DNA of 64,000 nt, taken from the NCBI RefSeq assembly GCF_017254835.1, contig NZ_JAFKCW010000005.1, positions 400,385-464,384 on the forward strand. The letters run 5' to 3'. Shown in pieces: positions 30,629 to 39,397 of this stretch. Under the pieces are notes generated by a model, which saw only the letters and a list, made by a program, of their open reading frames with translations, was not told where the DNA came from and made no database searches. The first letter of the stretch is position 1, and the number at the start of each line of letters is the position of its first letter. Source of the DNA: Algoriphagus aestuariicola (GTDB lineage Bacteria; Bacteroidota; Bacteroidia; Cytophagales; Cyclobacteriaceae). Made by a program: the position numbers and the translations under genes.

Positions 30629-33600
30629 TTAGAATTTTACATTGATGTTGAATCCTATACTTCTGGTGGAAGGGAAAGCCATGTCTTCCACTCCTGGGAT
30701 CAAGGTGCCGCCGCCCATTGACAAGGTCTCCGGGTCGAAGTGTGGGTTTTCGGTCCACAGCGCAAGGTTTCTTCCGACCAAGGATATCTTCAGATCCTGG
30801 ATTGGAGTCTTGCCCAAGACTTTGCGAGGAATGCTATATCCTATGGTCACCTCTCTCAGCTTTAGGAATGTTGCGTCATATAGGGCAGCTTCGACGTTGT
30901 TTCGTTCATAGTAGCGGTTGTGCCAGTTTCTGGAAGAGATCTTCAGGGTGTTTGGCGAGTAGGTGCCGTCGGTATTTTGTACCACACCTTCGGAGATGAT
31001 GCCATTACCCTCGATTGTCAAATCGTAACCGTTTTCACGGCCATAGAGCGTCTCTTCCAATTGGCCGGAAGTGGAACCGATGGTTTTGGTTCGGGATACC
31101 ACAATGCCTCCATATCGAAAGTCCAGCAGGAAGCCCAAAGAGATGCCTTTGTAGGTAAAGTTGTTTTGCAGGCCCAGCATCCAGTCCGGATTGTAGTTGC
31201 CTTGATGCTTCAACGTGGGGTCGGTGATCGGCGTGCCGGTGGAGGTGTGGATGATCTGTCCGTAATACTCCGAGCTGGGGTCATCGACTCTGGCAAAGCC
31301 GGCACCGTAGATGTTTCCCATTCTTTCACCCACCCGCGCTTGGATGTTGGCTCCGTTTCTGCCCACAAGCGTATAGGTGTCCAGTCCTTCGGTCAGTTCC
31401 AGTACATAGCCTCGGGTTCGGGTGAAGTTGGCCACTACATCCCAGTTGAATCCGGAGGCGCTTTGGACAGGGCGACCGTTCAGCACTACCTCTATCCCTT
31501 TGTTTTGGATTTCCCCGGCATTGATTATCCTTGAAGAGTAGCCGGTGGCGATGTCCAGTGTGATCGGGATGATTTGGTTTCTGGTGCGGTTGTCAAAGTA
31601 GGTGAAGTCCAAACCCAAGCGGCCGTTCATCAACCTTAGGTCAAATCCAGTCTCGAATGAGCCCGTTCTCTCCGGCTTTAGGTCGGCGTTGGACAGGGTG
31701 CTGGATTCGGTTTTTACCTGCGTGGAGCCCCAAGCGGTGCCGGAGTTGAAGACATTGGTCAATGAGTAGGGGTTGGTGTCGTTGCCCACCTCTGCATATG
31801 CCGCTCTTACCTTGAAGAAGGAGACTGCATTTGGCAGCTTAAACATATCGGATAGCACAGCGCTTAGTGTCGCCGATGGATAGAAGTAGCTGTTGTTGGA
31901 TGTTGGCAGAGTGGAAGACCAATCGTTTCGGCCTGTTACATCCAAGAAGAGGATGTTTTTGTAGCCTATTTGCCCAAAGCCGTATAAGGAGTTGATACGC
32001 TTTTCGGAATTGTACTGGCTTACCTGCAGGTTGACTGCCGTGTTGGTAAAGTTGTAGATCCCGGGGATCAGCAGCTGAGGTGCCACTGTTTGCAGGTAGC
32101 GGTTGTCTTGGCGCATCATATTTCCTCCCAAGGCAATGCTGTATGACCAAACCGGCTTGGTGGTCTCAGAATAGGTAAGGAGAAAATCCGAGTTTTGCTC
32201 GTTGAAATACACGTCGTCTTCACGATAGTTTCCCTTTGGAAATCTCTGTGTGCTAAAGGCCCTTTTGCGGTCACGAAGTTCATTGTACGTGTCAAGGCCA
32301 GTTCGTAGCATCAGACTCAGTTTGGGTGTAAACTGGTAGGATATTGACACGTTGCCATAGATCCTGTCTTTGCTCTGTCCGTTGGTGTTTTCATACACGT
32401 TGAAATACGGGTTGTCGTGGTAGTTATAGTTGTAGTTAAACTGCTGCACGCCTTCCATACCTGGCATCCAATAATCTCTGAGGCTGCTGGTGTTGATCTG
32501 TCGACCGTACCAAATCCAGAGGTACATGAGATTTTCGGTTCCGTAGGAGATGTTGGGGCGGTTGTCGGAGTTGGTACGCTGATAGTTGACGATGGCGTCC
32601 ACCTTGAGTTTATCGGTCACCTTGATTCCACCGTTGATGGCTAGGGTGTTCCTGTCTAAGCCCGTATTTGGCACGATGCCCTTTTGGTTTAGGTTGGTGT
32701 AGGAAAGTCGGATGTTTGACTTTTCGTTGGCTCCTTCTATAGACACGTTGTTTGCCAGGGTAACGCCAGTTTCGAAGAAATCGCTGATGTTGTTTGGAGA
32801 TGACACCCATGGCGTTGGCGTGATAGTGCTGCCTTCCGGAGCGTTGAGGTCGCCGCCTCTGAAGCCCGGAACATCTCTTGGAGAGTCAAACTGTGGAGTC
32901 ACGAAGCCCGCGTCCAGCATGGGGCCCCAGCTTTCGTCCACTCCGTCGGCGGTACCTGAGCCTGATCCATCGACAAAAGCAAATTGCCCGTTGTTACCCT
33001 GTCCGTATTTGTTTTGCCACTGGGGCATCACCAGAGGATTGTCAAATGTAGTGTTGGAGTTGATCTGCACTCCCAATCCTTTTTTGCCTTTTCCTGATTT
33101 GGTGGTGATAAGGATTGCGCCGTTTGCCGCTCGGGAACCGTAGAGCGCAGCAGCTGCGGGTCCTTTCAACACCGTCATGGACTCGATATCGTCTGGGTTG
33201 ATCTCGCCTGCCGCATTACCGTAGTCTACCTCCTGGTTTCCGGAGCCAGAGGAGCCTACCACATTGTTGGAAATAGGGACTCCGTCCACTACGAAAAGCG
33301 GTTGGTTGGCATTGATGTTTAGAGAAGATTCGCCGCGGATGGTTACCCGGGTGGAACCGCCCAGTCCGCTGGAGCTATTGGTGACCTGTACACCCGCTAC
33401 GCGACCGCTGAGGGAATTGATCACGTTGGTTTCCCTGGCCTCGGTGAATCGTTCACCGTCAACTGCCTGCACGGAGTAACCTAGGGCTTTGGTTTCCCGC
33501 TCTACACCCAGGGCAGTGACGACGATCTCGTTTAGTGCGAGTCCTTCGGAGAGCGTCACGTCGATCGTGGAGCTGTTTCCCACGGGAAATTCCTTAGTCT

Positions 33601-33886
33601 CAAATCCGACAAAGGAAAAAACAAGCGTTTCCGATGGTGCAGCCTCAATAGAATAGGAGCCATCAGCGTCCGTTACCGTTCCTCGAGTGGTACCTTTTAC
33701 CAAGACGGTGGCGCCGGGCAAAGGCTCGTTGGAGACATCGCTTACTTTTCCGCTGATCCTGCTTTGCTGGGCCATGGAAAAATTCAGGACGAACAACAGG
33801 CAGCCCGTCGTCATCCAGGTCCAAATGCTTTTTTGAGCAATCATTCGTTGTAGAGGTTTGGAATAGATAGTATTATTTATTTTCAA
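30629..33886 (-). CDS. SusC/RagA-family TonB-linked outer-membrane receptor
   Basis: Up to 1085 residues. Signal region WMTTGCLLFVLNFSMAQQ lies behind an unusually long N-terminus; M15 (33844) is a plausible alternative start and would give a normal leader. Next come a carboxypeptidase-regulatory domain (about 42-115, ISGKVSDVSNEPLPGATVLVKG), the plug (about 120-270, ALNEIVVTALG, NQPLFVVDGVPISN, ESMTVLKGPAAAALYGSRAANG) and a large barrel ending in GFNINVKF. It forms a pedal-bin importer with the SusD-like protein downstream. It is adjacent to the secreted phosphatase and the phosphonate cluster. A minus-strand TAGCTTTG at 33895-33902 matches the -7 consensus and would suit the 33844 start. 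Confidence 0.93.
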   Translation of the reverse strand: MKINNTIYSKPLQRMIAQKSIWTWMTTGCLLFVLNFSMAQQSRISGKVSDVSNEPLPGATVLVKGTTRGTVTDADGSYSIEAAPSETLVFSFVGFETKEFPVGNSSTIDVTLSEGLALNEIVVTALGVERETKALGYSVQAVDGERFTEARETNVINSLSGRVAGVQVTNSSSGLGGSTRVTIRGESSLNINANQPLFVVDGVPISNNVVGSSGSGNQEVDYGNAAGEINPDDIESMTVLKGPAAAALYGSRAANGAILITTKSGKGKKGLGVQINSNTTFDNPLVMPQWQNKYGQGNNGQFAFVDGSGSGTADGVDESWGPMLDAGFVTPQFDSPRDVPGFRGGDLNAPEGSTITPTPWVSSPNNISDFFETGVTLANNVSIEGANEKSNIRLSYTNLNQKGIVPNTGLDRNTLAINGGIKVTDKLKVDAIVNYQRTNSDNRPNISYGTENLMYLWIWYGRQINTSSLRDYWMPGMEGVQQFNYNYNYHDNPYFNVYENTNGQSKDRIYGNVSISYQFTPKLSLMLRTGLDTYNELRDRKRAFSTQRFPKGNYREDDVYFNEQNSDFLLTYSETTKPVWSYSIALGGNMMRQDNRYLQTVAPQLLIPGIYNFTNTAVNLQVSQYNSEKRINSLYGFGQIGYKNILFLDVTGRNDWSSTLPTSNNSYFYPSATLSAVLSDMFKLPNAVSFFKVRAAYAEVGNDTNPYSLTNVFNSGTAWGSTQVKTESSTLSNADLKPERTGSFETGFDLRLMNGRLGLDFTYFDNRTRNQIIPITLDIATGYSSRIINAGEIQNKGIEVVLNGRPVQSASGFNWDVVANFTRTRGYVLELTEGLDTYTLVGRNGANIQARVGERMGNIYGAGFARVDDPSSEYYGQIIHTSTGTPITDPTLKHQGNYNPDWMLGLQNNFTYKGISLGFLLDFRYGGIVVSRTKTIGSTSGQLEETLYGRENGYDLTIEGNGIISEGVVQNTDGTYSPNTLKISSRNWHNRYYERNNVEAALYDATFLKLREVTIGYSIPRKVLGKTPIQDLKISLVGRNLALWTENPHFDPETLSMGGGTLIPGVEDMAFPSTRSIGFNINVKF

Positions 33887-34191
33887 AATTTTAACAAAGC
33901 TAAACCTTGGTGGTTTTCTGTTCTTTAATCAGGGTTTAACAAAAAGTGAATTATCTCTAGGTTAATTGGTCAAAACGCTAACAAAAATGCCTTTTGGCTG
34001 CTTTGGATGGATATATTCTCTTAACAAAATAAATCGGATTTCCCTAAAGTTTAGAATTTGTTAAGAAAAAAGTATATAAATATTAAACAATTAGCTTGGT
34101 TGGCTAAACTTCGTGGGGGAGTTGGCCAAACAGAAAGGAGACCCGTTTTTGAGTCTCCTTTCTGTTTGGTATGGTAATAAGCTAGGAAGGG
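33887..34191. other. AT-rich intergenic region upstream of the SusC-type gene
   Basis: About 300 bases without a gene, AT-rich in the middle (33960-34100). It should carry the SusCD promoter. Its right part holds a long perfect hairpin, listed separately. Confidence 0.5.
34126..34169 (-). terminator. Long perfect hairpin after the S15 peptidase gene
   Basis: CCAAACAGAAAGGAGAC (34126-34142) and GTCTCCTTTCTGTTTGG (34153-34169) form a perfect 17-bp stem with a 10-base loop. It lies 22 bases past the peptidase stop codon. No clear T-tract follows on either strand, so it may be a terminator or an RNA-stabilising structure. Confidence 0.6.
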
Positions 34192-36012
34192 TCATTTGAC
34201 CGCCTTTTCCAAGGCTGCTTTTCCCCCTACCACTGGCAGCGTCAGCACTGTGCCGTCCAGATCCACGGTTAGTTTTGTTCCGGGCTTGGGCAAAAGCGTG
34301 AATTCTTTATCAGATGAGAAAATCATCAAGCCGATCTGCTGTCCTGCAGGGATGATCTGGTCATCGGGCTGCAGCTCAAAGCTCACCTCGTAGAATTTGC
34401 CAGGTTCCAGGGGTTCCCCTTTTCGAATGTCCTTATGGTTTTGCGGATCTGCCCAGCCTCTAGTGATGATGTTGTCGGTAATCTTGGCGTTGCGTCCTTC
34501 GGTCCAAGGTAGGGAAACCAGCCAAATGGAAAGGTTTGCCGCAGGCTTGGACGATGCTAGTTTGACGGTGATTTTCGGAATGCCCGAGATGTGGACCGCT
34601 TTTTTCAGAACAGGGCTGAGATAAATCAATCTGTGTTCGGTGTAGTCGGCTTGGGCCAAGGCTGAACCGGAGAAGGAATAGTTGTCCACAAGCGTTTCCT
34701 TGATGCCAGTGTTTTGTTTTTCGAGATCAAGCGATCCCGCAGCCGGTGCTCCGCCATTTAGGAAAAAGTTTACGTCAGACGCTTGTGGGTTTGGGAAGTC
34801 GGCGTAGGCAGTAGGATTGGTCCGCTCATCCTGTTCGCGTACGATCCAGGCGCGTGGCTCTTTTTCCACCCCATTTTCGACTCCGTGCAGATAGCGCGTA
34901 AACCAGCGGTTCATCATCGAAAAGGGCGGTGGTCCGCCGTGGCCATTTTGGTGATAGTAGATCATGGAAGGAATGCCTTTGGAGCGGGCAGAGTCGTAAA
35001 TCCGATAGCTATGCTCGGGCATCACGTTCCAGTCGTTGAAGCCATGGGACATAAGCAGGGCAGCATTCATGGGCTCCATGTCATTTAGGTAATCCCTTCC
35101 CGCCCAAAAGTCATTGTAGTCACCCGTGATGCGGTCCATACCCTGCGCCATCTCGGTGTCTCGGATTGTTTTGTTGCTATACGCTCTTTTGGACTCATCG
35201 CCGCTATGGATGAAGTCATACAGCACGTCAATGTCCTCCCCCAGATAGCCCCCGGGAGAGCGAACGAGGCCATTGGATCGGTAGTAGTGGTAGTAGGAGG
35301 TGTTTGGTGCGATGGGGATAATAGCTTCGAGCCCCTTCACGCCGGTGGTCGCCGCAGCGAGAGGAAGGGTTCCATTATAAGAGGTGCCAGTCATACCGAC
35401 TTTGCCAGTGGACCAGAAGGCCATCACCTTCTCGTTTCCGTCAGGGGTCGTGTAGCCGTTGTCTTTTCCGGTCAGCCATTCGATGACGGCTTTCGGTGCC
35501 AAAGACTCGTTGTCACCTCCCACGGTGGGAGAGCCTTGGGAAAGTCCGGTGCCTGGCGAAGAGGAATGGACGACAATGTATCCCCGCGGCACCCAAAGCA
35601 TGATTTCCGAATTGGAAATAATAGGACGCTCGCCGATGCGCTTCACCTCCGCATGCGCTCTTGGCGGACCTACCGCTCCTAGCTCGTGTTTGACATCCCA
35701 GAAAATTGGAGCGTTGCCGGTAGTTCCGGCATAGTAAGGACTGCTGGCGTAAACTACTGGAAGCTTCAAACCCTCAGTTTCCGTCTGCGCAGGCCGTGTG
35801 ACGTCGACGTGCATACGGTCCTTTTTACCATCTCCGTCGGTGTCAAATTCGGTTTCCACCCAGAGGTCGTGGCGTATCCAGTTGGCGGAATCTTTCAGTT
35901 CGGGAACGATTTGGGCTTCTCCGTTTTCGAAAATTGGCTTTATCTGCGCGGAGACGTCGATGCTAAATCCTAGAAGCAAGGCTAATATAGGAGGTATTCT
36001 AAAGATCTTCAT
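34192..36012 (-). CDS. Secreted X-Pro dipeptidyl-peptidase / CocE-NonD family serine hydrolase (S15)
   Basis: 606 residues with a signal peptide (about 1-22, ending DVSAQ). An alpha/beta-hydrolase core carries the triad: S211 in GMTGTSYNGT, D327 in HGFNDWNVMPEH and H358 in HQNGHGG. A C-terminal jelly-roll domain of the PepX_C type follows (about 400-606, HISGIPKITVKLASSKPAANLSIWLVSLP). Such enzymes cleave Xaa-Pro dipeptides or hydrolyse acyl esters. The length and layout favour the peptidase type. Probably periplasmic. Single gene with a hairpin at its 3' end. Confidence 0.88.
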   Translation of the reverse strand: MKIFRIPPILALLLGFSIDVSAQIKPIFENGEAQIVPELKDSANWIRHDLWVETEFDTDGDGKKDRMHVDVTRPAQTETEGLKLPVVYASSPYYAGTTGNAPIFWDVKHELGAVGPPRAHAEVKRIGERPIISNSEIMLWVPRGYIVVHSSSPGTGLSQGSPTVGGDNESLAPKAVIEWLTGKDNGYTTPDGNEKVMAFWSTGKVGMTGTSYNGTLPLAAATTGVKGLEAIIPIAPNTSYYHYYRSNGLVRSPGGYLGEDIDVLYDFIHSGDESKRAYSNKTIRDTEMAQGMDRITGDYNDFWAGRDYLNDMEPMNAALLMSHGFNDWNVMPEHSYRIYDSARSKGIPSMIYYHQNGHGGPPPFSMMNRWFTRYLHGVENGVEKEPRAWIVREQDERTNPTAYADFPNPQASDVNFFLNGGAPAAGSLDLEKQNTGIKETLVDNYSFSGSALAQADYTEHRLIYLSPVLKKAVHISGIPKITVKLASSKPAANLSIWLVSLPWTEGRNAKITDNIITRGWADPQNHKDIRKGEPLEPGKFYEVSFELQPDDQIIPAGQQIGLMIFSSDKEFTLLPKPGTKLTVDLDGTVLTLPVVGGKAALEKAVK

Positions 36013-36072
36013 GTAAGGGTTTTTATGAAGTAGTCGCTAAAATGATATGTTTTGTTGTGTTTCCGATCCGGT

Positions 36073-36912
36073 TCAATCGCTCAATCTGCAAACCATGATC
36101 CCAGATTGGGATTTGTTTGCAAGAAGGTATTCGCTCAATGGTCTGGCGGAAATTTCCACTTTCATAGAACCCGTGCTGGCATGCATGAGGTGGATTCTAC
36201 CGTTTTGAACGACTGCAAAACCCACATGGACGACGTCCAGATTTTTCAGGGGCGTGGTAATCGCGATGAGGTCGCCTGGCCGGATGTTTTTCTCCAGGGA
36301 TTCAACCTCGGCTTTCGGAATATAGTAGTAGGTTCTTTTCGCTATCTCTGACTCGGAGACCTTGATTTCCGCTATAAACTCGGGGTTGCTGAGCTGGGGA
36401 TAATACTTTGGGTTTTCTGACATGAAAGTCGGCTGGTTGGGATAGATTGATCCGCCGATCTGTTCCGTGATGTCAGTCAGGATACCTTTTTGCGCATTTT
36501 GATAGATCCAGTCTGAGAAGTAGTGGAGTCGGGAGGAGTAGCCATCACGCCTGCCTCTTCGATAACGAAGGTGCTCCAGTTCTTTTTCGAAGGCTTCATA
36601 GCTGGGTTCGGCCCTTTGGGAGATTTTGGCCAAAGCGACCACCGTCTCCAGATAAGTCGTGCAGTCCAGCCCCGTCAGGTTGATGACCAGCTTTTCCTCG
36701 CCAGGTAGCTCCAGGGTTTTTTCTACGTAGGGGACGCCAAGCAAACTTTGTCCAATTGTGACGGCCAAGGTGGCAACTGGTTCGCCCTTCGTTTCTTTTT
36801 GGGAAATCTCTTGCAAAAGCGCATCGAGTTTTTCCCTGCTTTCCAGCGAGCAAACCGTCTGTCCCCAAAGGGAGACTGGGAAAAAGAAGAGAACATAAAA
36901 AGCAAAACGCAT
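36073..36912 (-). CDS. DUF1460 N-acetylmuramoyl-L-alanine amidase-like protein
   Basis: 279 residues from the ATG at 36912, where a signal peptide begins (MRFAFYVLFFFPVSLWGQ). An open frame reaches 37014, but the extra 34 residues are not signal-like. The family hallmark LTGLDCTTYLETVVALA carries the likely catalytic Cys84. RRGRRDGYSSRLHYFSDW and RPGDLIAITTPLKNLDVVHVGF (with the likely catalytic His) complete the NlpC/P60-like core. Expected role: periplasmic cleavage or recycling of muropeptides. No cell-wall genes are adjacent. Confidence 0.85.
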   Translation of the reverse strand: MRFAFYVLFFFPVSLWGQTVCSLESREKLDALLQEISQKETKGEPVATLAVTIGQSLLGVPYVEKTLELPGEEKLVINLTGLDCTTYLETVVALAKISQRAEPSYEAFEKELEHLRYRRGRRDGYSSRLHYFSDWIYQNAQKGILTDITEQIGGSIYPNQPTFMSENPKYYPQLSNPEFIAEIKVSESEIAKRTYYYIPKAEVESLEKNIRPGDLIAITTPLKNLDVVHVGFAVVQNGRIHLMHASTGSMKVEISARPLSEYLLANKSQSGIMVCRLSD

Positions 36913-37113
36913 GGATAGGGGAGTGTTTGGAGTCTTGAAAATGCAGGAATTCTTTGAAAAAATCACGGATTTTTGATGTGTGGCGATGCGGTGGGTGTTT
37001 GGTTTACCGCCCAAAAACCAAAGACGATATGATCTTTGTCAGGCTTTTTCCTCGGGCTTATTTTCTAATTTGAGGATCGACATCAAATTTTTATCAGGGT
37101 AAGCCATTTCACC

Positions 37114-39255
37114 ATGACAAACGCCATTTACCTTACCACGACAGAGCCTTTTTCCGGAAAATCGATTTTTGCGCTGGGGCTGATGAGCCTTTTGGCTGCG
37201 AAAACGGACAAACTCGCCTATTTCAAGCCGATTATTTCCGGAGGCAAAAAGGAGAAGGATCGGCGCCTCGACCTGATCAAAAGCCAGTTTAAGCTCACCC
37301 AATCTTACGAGGATATGTATGTGTTCTCCAGAAAGAAGGCGATCAAAGAAATCAACAGCGGTAACGAGGCCTACCTGATCGACTCGATCATAGAACGCTT
37401 CAAAAAACTCCAAGACAGCTCAGACTTTGTGGTGGTGGAGGGTACGGACTTCATCGATACTACCACCAATGTGGAGTTTGACGGAAACATAGCGATCGCG
37501 AAAAATCTGGGCATTCCTGCGGCGATCATTTTGAACTGTTCCAAACGGACGGTTCCCGAAATCATCGACTTGGCCTTGGCTACGTTCAAGGGTTTTGTCA
37601 ATCGGGGTGTTCAAGTACTGGTGCTGGTGGCCAACAAGATCGAGGAAGACATGGCTGATGAAATAGAAAGCCAGCTAAAAGCAGTGATTCCGCAGGAGAC
37701 TTTGGTGACAACCATCCCGATGCTTCTCGAGCTGAGCAACCCCACCATGGGTGAGATCAGGGAATCCTTGGACGCGGAGCTGCTCTTTGGGGAAAATCTC
37801 CTGACCAACCGCGTGGATCATGCCATCGTCGGGGCCATGCAGCTACCCAATTTTCTCAATAGGCTAGGTCAGAATACACTGGTGGTGACTCCCGGCGACC
37901 GTGGCGATCTCATCATCGGAGCACTGCAAGCAAACGTCTCGCGGAGCTTCGGCAAGGTTGCGGGCATCATTGTCTCCGGAGGGATTCCACCCGAGCCTTC
38001 GATAATGAAGATGATCGAGGGTCTCGAAACCATCGTGCCCATCCTGCAAGTGGAGGCGGGTACTTTTCAGGCAGTGACGGAGGTCAACCGTATCCGAGCG
38101 AGGATTGCCCCGGGAGATGAGGAGAAAATCTCGATCGCCATCCGTCTTTTCGAAAAATGGGTGGATGAAAAGGCCCTTTCTGAACGAATCGTGGCCTTTA
38201 AGTCAGATACACTCACCCCGAGGATGTTCCAATACCAACTCGTGAAGCGAGCCAAGGAGGTGAAAAAACACATCGTCCTTCCAGAGGGAGATGACGACCG
38301 AATCCTGATCGCCTCGGATATGCTGATCCGCCAGAATGTGGTGGATCTGACGATTCTCGGCGTCAGGGAGTCCATCGAGACGGCCATCAAGCGCCTCAAT
38401 CTTTCCCTTGATCTCGAAAAAGTAACGATAGAAAATCCAGAGACTTCAAGCCGATTCGAAGGATATGCGCAGACGCTCTATGAGCTGCGGAAGAGCAAGG
38501 GGGTGACCCTTGAGATGGCGAGGGATCTGATGCACGACGTCTCCTATTTTGGAACCATGATGGTGTACAAGGGCGAAGCCGATGGGATGGTGTCCGGCGC
38601 GGTGCATACCACCCAGCATACTATCCGGCCGGCGCTGCAATTTGTCAAGACCAAGCCTGGTGTTGCGACGGTTTCCTCGGTTTTCTACATGTGCCTGCCT
38701 AATCGGGTCTCTGTCTTTGGGGACTGTGCAGTCAACCCCAATCCGACCTCGGAGCAGCTGGCGGATATCGCGATATCTTCGGCCGAGTCGGCGCGCATGC
38801 TGGGCATTGAGCCGAAAGTGGCCATGCTTTCCTATTCTTCTGGCGCTTCCGGTGTCGGAGAGGATGTAGACAAAGTCCGAAAGGCCACCGAACTGGTGAG
38901 GCAAAGACAGCCGGATTTGAAAGTAGAAGGACCGATCCAGTATGATGCCGCAGTGGATCCTTCGGTAGGGAAAAAGAAAATGCCCGATTCGGAGGTGGCT
39001 GGGCAGGCCAGTGTGCTAATTTTTCCCGATCTCAATACCGGCAACAACACCTACAAGGCGGTGCAGCGGGAAACAGGCGCCTTGGCCATAGGCCCCATGC
39101 TACAGGGGCTCAACAAGCCAGTTAATGACCTGAGTCGCGGCTGTACCGTAGCGGATGTGTTCAATACGGTGGTGATTACGGCTATTCAAGCCCAAGAGGC
39201 TTTGATATCCAAAATTGATCCGACCCCCTCGGAAAGCGGGAGTAGCGCTAACTAA
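37114..39255 (+). CDS. pta: Phosphate acetyltransferase
   Basis: 713 residues, the long form. An N-terminal dethiobiotin-synthetase-like P-loop domain (about 1-210, TTTEPFSGKSIFALGLMSLL) is followed by a DRTGG regulatory domain (about 215-330) and the C-terminal catalytic PTA domain (about 385-705). In the last, VVLPEGDDDR-like, GMVSGAVHTTQHTIRPALQ, SYSSGASGVGEDVDKVR and NTYKAVQRETGALAIGPMLQGL are conserved. Cytosolic; acetyl-CoA + Pi gives acetyl phosphate + CoA. ackA follows after about 140 bases and finishes the path to acetate and ATP. The intergenic hairpin may set the ratio of the two. Confidence 0.97.
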   Translation: MTNAIYLTTTEPFSGKSIFALGLMSLLAAKTDKLAYFKPIISGGKKEKDRRLDLIKSQFKLTQSYEDMYVFSRKKAIKEINSGNEAYLIDSIIERFKKLQDSSDFVVVEGTDFIDTTTNVEFDGNIAIAKNLGIPAAIILNCSKRTVPEIIDLALATFKGFVNRGVQVLVLVANKIEEDMADEIESQLKAVIPQETLVTTIPMLLELSNPTMGEIRESLDAELLFGENLLTNRVDHAIVGAMQLPNFLNRLGQNTLVVTPGDRGDLIIGALQANVSRSFGKVAGIIVSGGIPPEPSIMKMIEGLETIVPILQVEAGTFQAVTEVNRIRARIAPGDEEKISIAIRLFEKWVDEKALSERIVAFKSDTLTPRMFQYQLVKRAKEVKKHIVLPEGDDDRILIASDMLIRQNVVDLTILGVRESIETAIKRLNLSLDLEKVTIENPETSSRFEGYAQTLYELRKSKGVTLEMARDLMHDVSYFGTMMVYKGEADGMVSGAVHTTQHTIRPALQFVKTKPGVATVSSVFYMCLPNRVSVFGDCAVNPNPTSEQLADIAISSAESARMLGIEPKVAMLSYSSGASGVGEDVDKVRKATELVRQRQPDLKVEGPIQYDAAVDPSVGKKKMPDSEVAGQASVLIFPDLNTGNNTYKAVQRETGALAIGPMLQGLNKPVNDLSRGCTVADVFNTVVITAIQAQEALISKIDPTPSESGSSAN

Positions 39256-39338
39256 ATTTCAATCGGTTTGACACATGATTTAACCCTCGAAATGGCCAAT
39301 TCAATTAATTTACCCAATCGTTGAGCATCAGCCAATTC

Positions 39339-39362
39339 CCCCTTCGTCAGGCGACGAAGGGG
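39339..39362. terminator. Perfect hairpin between pta and ackA
   Basis: CCCCTTCGTC (39339-39348) and GACGAAGGGG (39353-39362) form a 10-bp stem with a 4-base loop, followed by ATTTTG. It lies about 85 bases after pta and 35 before ackA. It could be a terminator of pta or an attenuator with partial readthrough. Confidence 0.6.
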
Positions 39363-39397
39363 ATTTTGAAACCAATTAAACTCCATACTCCAAATCC

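Noticed and set aside
37039-37413. 124-codon minus-strand frame overlapping the pta start
   Set aside because: Mostly antisense to the conserved P-loop domain of pta.
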